From: an uncultured Propionivibrio sp.
Lineage (GTDB): Bacteria; Pseudomonadota; Gammaproteobacteria; Burkholderiales; Rhodocyclaceae
DNA: 17,443 nucleotides
Direction: 5' to 3'
Assembly (NCBI GenBank): GCA_938040985.1
Contig: CALHZD010000119.1
Span: forward strand, 1-17,443
Numbering within the stretch: the stretch's first letter is position 1; each line of letters starts with the position of its first letter. Under the pieces are notes generated by a model that was given only the letters and a program-made list of their open reading frames with translations, was not told the DNA's origin and did no database searches. Made by a program: the position numbers and the translations under genes. Positions 12,450 through 17,443 of the stretch are shown here, piece by piece.

Positions 12450-13512
12450 AATCCTGCTTCTCCCTACAGGAAATTTCCTTTAAAAAACGAGTGAGTGCTA
12501 CAGGAAGCGGCGCTTCCAGCGACAGCATCTCACCGCTGACCGGATGGGGCAAGCGCATCTTCCAGGCATGCAGGAACATACGTTTCAGGCCCTTCTGGAC
12601 AAGCGCACGATTCAGCGCAAAATCACCATATTTTTCATCACCGGCAATCGGGTGTCCCATCGCGGCGCAATGCACACGAATCTGATGCGTTCTCCCCGAG
12701 CGCAACTCCGCTTCCAGCAGGCTGAAATTTTCCCAGCGCGCCAGCAGGCGAAATACCGTGTGCGCCGGCTTGCCCAAAGCATCGACACGCACGCGGCGTT
12801 CGCCCGATTCGAGCAAGAACTTGAATAACGGCAGGCGAACATGGCGCAGCGGCTCCTGCCAACGCCCCGCAACGAGGACGAAATAACGCTTGTCGACACG
12901 GCGTTCACCATGTTCTCTGGAAGCGCCTTCCCGGAATAGATCGTGCAATACGGTCAGCGCCGAGCGTTTTTTGCCGACCAGCAGGATGCCCGAGGTTTCG
13001 CGGTCGAGCCGATGTGCAAGTTCCAGAAACCTTGCCTGCGGCCGCTGCCGACGCAGCGCCTCGATCACCCCGAAGCTAACGCCGCTGCCGCCGTGTACGG
13101 CCAGTCCCGCCGGTTTATTGATCACCAGCAAGGCGGCATCTTCGTAAAGGATGGGCAGATCCGCCTTGAGCTGCGCGCCGGCCACAATTTCATCCGCACG
13201 CACTTCTTCGCGCCGAGCAATGCGCAAAGGCGGAATTCTCAGCACATCGCCGGTTTGCAGGCGGTAGGCGCTATGGGCGCGCCGTCCATTGACGCGCACC
13301 TGACCACTGCGCACGATCCGGTAAATATGGCTTTTGGGAACGCCGCGGGCGATTCTGAACAGAAAATTGTCGAGGCGCTGGCCATGCACGTCTTCGCCGA
13401 CCAGCATCTGGGAAACCTGAGAAAAATCCGGAGAAAGCTCGAATGCCGGCGCAACCGGGAAGGAGTTCAAAGGAACGGGTCGAGAGACGTTTTCTTTGCC
13501 AATTCCGACCAT
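12433..13512 (-). CDS. rluC: 23S rRNA pseudouridine synthase RluC
   Basis: RluC isomerises three uridines of 23S rRNA (955, 2504 and 2580 in E. coli numbering). With the ATG at 13512 the protein has 359 residues. An S4 RNA-binding domain lies at about 42-92 (GQRLDNFLFRIARGVPKSHI, then IVRSGQVRVNGRR). The synthase domain has ILYEDAALLVINKPAGLAVH, GGSGVSFGVIEALR, then HRLDRETSG with the catalytic Asp170, and later RTHQIRVHCAAMGHPIAGDE. The family core begins only about 35 residues in, so the start is uncertain. An ATG at 13407 would give 324 residues, close to E. coli RluC, and a GTG at 13626 would give 397; none has a strong ribosome site. The gene is divergent from rne, as in many proteobacteria, and overlaps the HAD gene. 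Confidence 0.93.
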   Translation of the reverse strand: MVGIGKENVSRPVPLNSFPVAPAFELSPDFSQVSQMLVGEDVHGQRLDNFLFRIARGVPKSHIYRIVRSGQVRVNGRRAHSAYRLQTGDVLRIPPLRIARREEVRADEIVAGAQLKADLPILYEDAALLVINKPAGLAVHGGSGVSFGVIEALRRQRPQARFLELAHRLDRETSGILLVGKKRSALTVLHDLFREGASREHGERRVDKRYFVLVAGRWQEPLRHVRLPLFKFLLESGERRVRVDALGKPAHTVFRLLARWENFSLLEAELRSGRTHQIRVHCAAMGHPIAGDEKYGDFALNRALVQKGLKRMFLHAWKMRLPHPVSGEMLSLEAPLPVALTRFLKEISCREKQDYGQAL

Positions 13513-13944
13513 TTTGAATATACTGCCCCCCGCGATTTGCGTCTCGTACCGAAAGAGGCGCCGACCCGTAAGACCGTTGCGCGACGCTGGTTTTTTGCAT
13601 TTTCTGCAATGACTGCTGCGGCGCACTTCCCGGCAGGCATCGGCGGTTTCACTTGCGCCAATTTGCGCAAGGTCGGTTCAAGGCAGGTCACCTGGTTAAG
13701 TACGCTCACCAAAAGTAGCGATACTACTTGATTTATGCGCGTTTGACACGTTCGGAACGCCTCAGGCAGATTTCACAGATCCCGGAGATTCCGGGAAATA
13801 ATGAAAAACGACGGAAACTCGATTCAGCGATTCACTTACCCGGCACCGGCATCAGCAAACATGAAATATCCGCCATTCCACTGATTCGTTACCGCCTGCA
13901 ACAGGCGCTCCCTTCGTGCATGCATCGCGCACGGGAGCACAAGA
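13513..13944 (+). promoter_or_regulatory. Divergent rluC-rne control region and rne 5' leader
   Basis: About 430 bp separate the two starts. Visible elements are: dyad TTGCGC-CAATTT-GCGCAA at 13653-13670; dyad AAGTAG-CGATA-CTACTT at 13713-13729; a perfect -35-like TTGACA at 13743-13748 running into CGTTC-G-GAACG (13749-13759), with only a weak -10 (CAGATT, 13767-13772); and a hairpin CCCGGA-GAT-TCCGGG at 13781-13795. If transcription begins near 13780 the rne leader is about 165 nt. Structured rne leaders mediate RNase E autoregulation in E. coli; the same here is inference. A ribosome site GGGAG lies 7 nt before the rne ATG. Confidence 0.45.
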
Positions 13945-16887
13945 ATGAAACGCATGCTGTTCAATGCGACACAGGCCGAGGAACTCCGTGTCGCCATTGT
14001 CGATGGTCAAAAACTGATCGACCTCGACATTGAATCGTCCACCCGGGAACAGAAAAAAAGCAATATTTACAAAGCGGTCATCACCCGCATCGAACCGAGC
14101 CTGGAAGCTGCCTTTGTCGATTACGACAGCGAACGGCACGGTTTCCTCCCCTTCAAAGAAATCTCGCGGAGTTACTTTCAGCCGGGCGCCGAAGCCGGCC
14201 GGGCGTCGATTAAAGAAGCCTTACGCGAAGGGCAGGAACTGATCGTCCAGGTCGATAAGGACGAACGCGGCAACAAGGGCGCAGCGATGACGACGTTCAT
14301 CAGCCTGGCCGGCCGCTATCTCGTGCTGATGCCCAACAACCCGCGCGGCGGCGGCGTTTCGCGCCGCGTCGAAGGTGAAGAGCGTGCCGAGCTGCGCGAA
14401 ATCATGGATCAGCTGGAAGTACCGCAGGGCATGAGCCTGATCGCCCGCACGGCGGCAATTGGCCGCGGCCTGGAAGAATTGCAGTGGGATCTCAATTACC
14501 TGCTGCAACTCTGGAAAGCCATCGAGAACGCAGCCGACGCCAACAGCGGCGCCTTTCTCATCTACCCTGAGGGCAACCTCGTAATCCGCGCCCTCCGCGA
14601 CTATTTCCAGCCCGACATCGGCGAAATCCTCATCGACACGGATGACATCTTCGAGCAGGCGCAGCACTTCATGTCCACCGTGATGCCGGCCAATATCGAC
14701 CGGATCAAGCGCTACAGCGACGATGTACCGCTCTTTTCGCGCTTTCAGATTGAGCACCAGATCGAATCGGCCTACTCGCGGCAGGTCAATCTGCCTTCCG
14801 GCGGCGCCATCGTCATCGACCACACCGAGGCGCTGGTCTCGGTCGACGTCAACTCCGGGCGCTCGACACGCGGCGCCGATATCGAAGAAACCGCCTTCAA
14901 AACCAACCTGGAAGCGGCCGAGGAAGTCGCCCGCCAGTTGCGCCTGCGCGACTTAGGCGGCCTGATCGTCGTCGATTTCATCGACATGGAAAGCTCGCGC
15001 AACCAGCGCGAGGTTGAAAACCGCCTGCGTGACGCCCTGCACTTCGACCGGGCGCGCGTACAGATCGGCAAGATCAGCCGCTTCGGCCTCATGGAACTGT
15101 CACGCCAGCGCCTGCGCCCGGCCCTGGCGGAAACCAGCTACATCCCCTGCCCGCGCTGTTCCGGCACCGGCCACACCCGGAGCACGGAATCGGCAGCGCT
15201 GCACATCCTGCGCATTCTTGAAGAAGAGGCGATGAAAGACAACACCGCCGCCGTATATACGCAGGTGCCGGTCGATGTTGCAACTTTCCTGCTCAACGAA
15301 AAACGCCACGACATCTACTCCATCGAAATGCGGCACAAAGTCAGCCTCATGCTGATTCCCAACATCCACCTCGAGACGCCGCAGCACATGATCACACGCA
15401 TGCGTCACGACGATCTCAACCAAGAAGAAACCAGCCAGCCGTCGTACAAAATGGTAGAAGAACCGGCGGAAGAAAACGGCAAGCCAATGCCCGCGAGCAA
15501 AGAAACGCGCGCGCCGCGCCGCCAGGAAGCGGCCATCAAAGGCATCACGCCGGCGCAGCCTGCGCCCATCGTGCCGAAAAAATCCAGCGAACCCCCAGCC
15601 GCCAGCGTCGGTCTGTTCGCCAAAATCATTTCCTGGCTCCGCGGCACGCCGGCTGAAGTGCCCGAAAAACACGAACCGAAACCGCGCGCAGGCAGCCGCC
15701 GCGAGACATCGCGTGAAAGCCGCGAGAATCGGGAAAATCGCCGCGGCGGACGCAACACCCGGCGGGACGAGGAACGCGACACCCGGCCCAGCCGCGAAGC
15801 ACGCGAGGGTAAGGCACGCAACGAAAATAGCGAAAATGACCACAGCGCCAATAACGGCAGTGAAAAGACGCGGGCAAGCCGAGAAAAGGATACACAGAGG
15901 GAAACACCGAAAGAGCCGCGCCGTCAGCGCAGCAGTTCATCGCGCGCAGAACGCGAGGCGCGCCAGGCCGTACCGGAAGTCGGCAACAATGTGCCGGATA
16001 CCGTCGTAGCACCGCCTGCCCAGGCCGAAAACAGCGAACGTGCCGGCGAATACACCGCCGAAGAAAACAGCACTACGACACGCCGCCGCGGGCGCCGTGG
16101 CGGGCGTCGTGACCGCCATGAAAATACAGCGGGAAATGCACCGGAAGCACCGGAAAATTCGCCGGAAAACGCATCGGAAAACGTCTCCGCAGCCGCGCCA
16201 GCACCTGCGCCCGCAGCGCCGGAAATGGCGCCGGAGACGACGGCAGCCAGCATCAGCGCAACGATGGCGACGACAGCGATTGTCGCCGTATCAGCCGCCA
16301 CGATCAGCACGCTGGACACCGAGGCAGCGAGCGCAGCGCAGGCAACAAAACCGGGGGACAGCGAATCTCCGGCCGAGCCAGACGATGAAGAAACTTCCGT
16401 GTTCTTTGCCACCGAGGCCGCGATCATCACGCCGGAAACCCTGCAAACTCCGCCGTCGGAAACCTTGCCGACAGCCCCGCTTGACGCGGACGCCACGGCC
16501 GCAGTTGACGGCGCGTCCGCACCCATCGTTTCGGCGCCCGACACCAAACCCGACGACGCCCCGCCGCCCTCGGCTCCGGCCACTGCGCCATTGGGCGAAA
16601 CCCCGCAACTGGCGTCGGCGACGGCCGAACCGATTGTTGCCGACCCGCTGCCAGCAAGCGCCGTAACCGACCTGTCACGATCACTGTCCGAAGCCGGGCT
16701 GGTGATGGTGGAAACCCAACATGAGAAACACCAGGCATGGCAGCCCGAAGTTACGACCGCGCCGGCAAAACCGCGGCCGCGCCGTCGTCGGCCCAAGGTC
16801 GAAATCTCCGACGAACCACTGGTCATGGTGGAAACCAACGCCCGCCCGTCCGAACACAGTCAGATGGGTGAAACGGGGGAAAACTAA
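13945..16887 (+). CDS. rne: Ribonuclease E
   Basis: The main endoribonuclease of mRNA decay and of rRNA and tRNA maturation, and the scaffold of the degradosome. The 980-residue protein has the catalytic half at 1-500. An S1 RNA-binding domain (SNIYKAVITRIEPSLEAAFV, about 39-58) leads to the DNase-I-like domain with metal ligands Asp301 (VSVDVNSG) and Asp344 (VVDFIDMESSRNQ). The zinc-link CPRC is at 402-405, and a small domain runs to about 490. The C-terminal half is low-complexity: an amphipathic segment VGLFAKIISWLRG (555-567) fits the membrane-targeting helix, Arg-rich RNA-binding stretches lie at 580-675 and 712-724 (RRRGRRGGRRDR), and a long Ala/Pro/Glu/Thr-rich linker follows. The motif LVMVET appears twice near the end (919-924 and 959-964). 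The N-terminus MKRMLFNATQAEELRVAIVD is canonical and the start is sure. Confidence 0.97.
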   Translation: MKRMLFNATQAEELRVAIVDGQKLIDLDIESSTREQKKSNIYKAVITRIEPSLEAAFVDYDSERHGFLPFKEISRSYFQPGAEAGRASIKEALREGQELIVQVDKDERGNKGAAMTTFISLAGRYLVLMPNNPRGGGVSRRVEGEERAELREIMDQLEVPQGMSLIARTAAIGRGLEELQWDLNYLLQLWKAIENAADANSGAFLIYPEGNLVIRALRDYFQPDIGEILIDTDDIFEQAQHFMSTVMPANIDRIKRYSDDVPLFSRFQIEHQIESAYSRQVNLPSGGAIVIDHTEALVSVDVNSGRSTRGADIEETAFKTNLEAAEEVARQLRLRDLGGLIVVDFIDMESSRNQREVENRLRDALHFDRARVQIGKISRFGLMELSRQRLRPALAETSYIPCPRCSGTGHTRSTESAALHILRILEEEAMKDNTAAVYTQVPVDVATFLLNEKRHDIYSIEMRHKVSLMLIPNIHLETPQHMITRMRHDDLNQEETSQPSYKMVEEPAEENGKPMPASKETRAPRRQEAAIKGITPAQPAPIVPKKSSEPPAASVGLFAKIISWLRGTPAEVPEKHEPKPRAGSRRETSRESRENRENRRGGRNTRRDEERDTRPSREAREGKARNENSENDHSANNGSEKTRASREKDTQRETPKEPRRQRSSSSRAEREARQAVPEVGNNVPDTVVAPPAQAENSERAGEYTAEENSTTTRRRGRRGGRRDRHENTAGNAPEAPENSPENASENVSAAAPAPAPAAPEMAPETTAASISATMATTAIVAVSAATISTLDTEAASAAQATKPGDSESPAEPDDEETSVFFATEAAIITPETLQTPPSETLPTAPLDADATAAVDGASAPIVSAPDTKPDDAPPPSAPATAPLGETPQLASATAEPIVADPLPASAVTDLSRSLSEAGLVMVETQHEKHQAWQPEVTTAPAKPRPRRRRPKVEISDEPLVMVETNARPSEHSQMGETGEN

Positions 16888-16977
16888 GCCTACAGCCGCC
16901 GCACGACCCTTCCACTGCCCGTTTTTGATCTATCGGTAATTTCTGCTCGGGTGGTGGATTGGCCTAACCACTAACGA

Positions 16978-17009
16978 AAAGCGCGACACGCAGGTGTCGC
17001 GCTTTCTTT
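16978..17009 (+). terminator. Intrinsic terminator of rne
   Basis: Stem AAAGCGCGACAC / GTGTCGCGCTTT with loop GCAG, followed by CTTTT. It lies about 90 bp after the rne stop. The 90 bp between stop and terminator hold no gene. Confidence 0.93.
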
Positions 17010-17122
17010 TGCGCGGAATGAAAAACATGCATCGTTAGCTCGCAGGCGCCATGCGGCAAAGTCAGCTTAACGGACTAAGCTTTTAACCTTTTGGGCGCAT
17101 CGCCCGCCGCGCGGGAAGGAAG

Positions 17123-17151
17123 CATCGCCGGTTGAATCGCCGCCGGCGATG
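17123..17151. repeat. Inverted repeat downstream of rne
   Basis: Nine-base perfect arms CATCGCCGG and CCGGCGATG are separated by 11 nt. There is no T-run, so it is not an ordinary terminator. It lies between the rne terminator and repeat array D. Confidence 0.5.
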
Positions 17152-17203
17152 GCCGCAGACCTGCCACAACACCGCCACAGACCTACGATACCCCCCCGCC
17201 ACA

Positions 17204-17368
17204 ACGCCTGCCCCGAACCCCGCGTAAAACGGGCATCTCCGGAGGGGCTGCCCGCCAGCCCACTGTTTACGGGCATTTCCAGCCTACCTACCCGCTAGCC
17301 CACTATTTACGCGGGTTCCCGGCTTGCCTGCCCGCAAGCGCCCTATTGACGGGGGCTTGCAGCCAGCC
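17204..17368 (+). repeat. Tandem hairpin repeat array D
   Basis: A partial unit at 17204-17217 (CGCCTGCCCCGAAC) is followed by units at 17218-17258, 17259-17298, 17299-17340 and 17341-17368. The units keep the frame CCCACTATTTACGCGGG ... CCTGCCCGCAAGCG seen in arrays A-C, but are more diverged from them and from one another. Lengths of 40, 40 and 42 bp repeat the spacing of the other arrays. It lies downstream of the rne terminator, about 12.5 kb from array C. Confidence 0.72.
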
Positions 17369-17443
17369 GATTTAGATAACCGAGCACATCTGAAAGACAC
17401 AGACAGCAAATCTGCAAGCCAAAGTAGCAAATGAGTATCGCGC
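17369..17443. other. Right edge, no feature seen
   Basis: These 75 bp after array D carry no recognisable gene, terminator or tRNA. They may be the upstream region of a gene beyond the edge. Confidence 0.4.

Noticed and set aside
16945..16975. GGTGG...ACCAC dyad resembling part of a tRNA
   Set aside because: No acceptor, anticodon and T-arm combination can be built around it; it is just a short dyad before the rne terminator.

Overview
The window looks like a stretch of chromosome from a GC-rich betaproteobacterium, most likely Burkholderiales. The evidence is the rne / rluC / HAD phosphatase / sppA gene order, a small DUF3567-family gene (a family I know mainly from that order), and generally GC-rich coding sequence. 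I cannot name the genus from the sequence alone. Most of the window is housekeeping or transport genes. I found no CRISPR array, prophage, intact transposase, rRNA or tRNA gene.

Layout: The left edge cuts off ispD (isoprenoid synthesis, minus strand). It is followed by a 114-bp MITE-like element that sits inside a decayed copy of a local repeat, and then by thiD (thiamine pyrimidine kinase, plus). A CynX/NimT-type MFS exporter (plus) comes next. Positions 3545-4704 are a repeat-rich accessory patch holding three arrays (A, B, C) of 40-42 bp hairpin-forming units, an intact DUF3567 gene (minus) and a truncated second copy of that gene. Then come a large SERCA-like calcium-pumping P-type ATPase and a universal stress protein, both minus and probably one transcript. 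Divergent from these is a MatC-type SLC13/IT-superfamily permease (plus), which ends at a strong intrinsic terminator. About 640 bp of less GC-rich DNA with a possible decayed reading frame separates it from the minus-strand cluster rluC - HAD phosphatase - sppA. The divergent 5' region between rluC and rne holds several dyads. rne (RNase E, 980 aa) ends in a strong terminator, and a fourth repeat array (D) follows near the right edge.

How the genes relate: rne and rluC share a divergent control region, as in many proteobacteria, and rluC overlaps the HAD gene by 17 bp, which suggests translational coupling. The stress protein and the calcium pump are co-oriented and may act together in ion or stress homeostasis. 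IspD and ThiD are metabolic enzymes with no visible link beyond adjacency.

The least ordinary content is the intergenic repeat family. It has four arrays in one orientation plus an apparent inverted array split by the MITE-like element. The arrays lie just beyond gene 3' ends, can fold as tandem hairpins in two competing registers, and are associated with a segmental duplication of the DUF3567 gene end. This is a good candidate for an undescribed REP-like family, but nothing here proves a new enzymatic or defence system.
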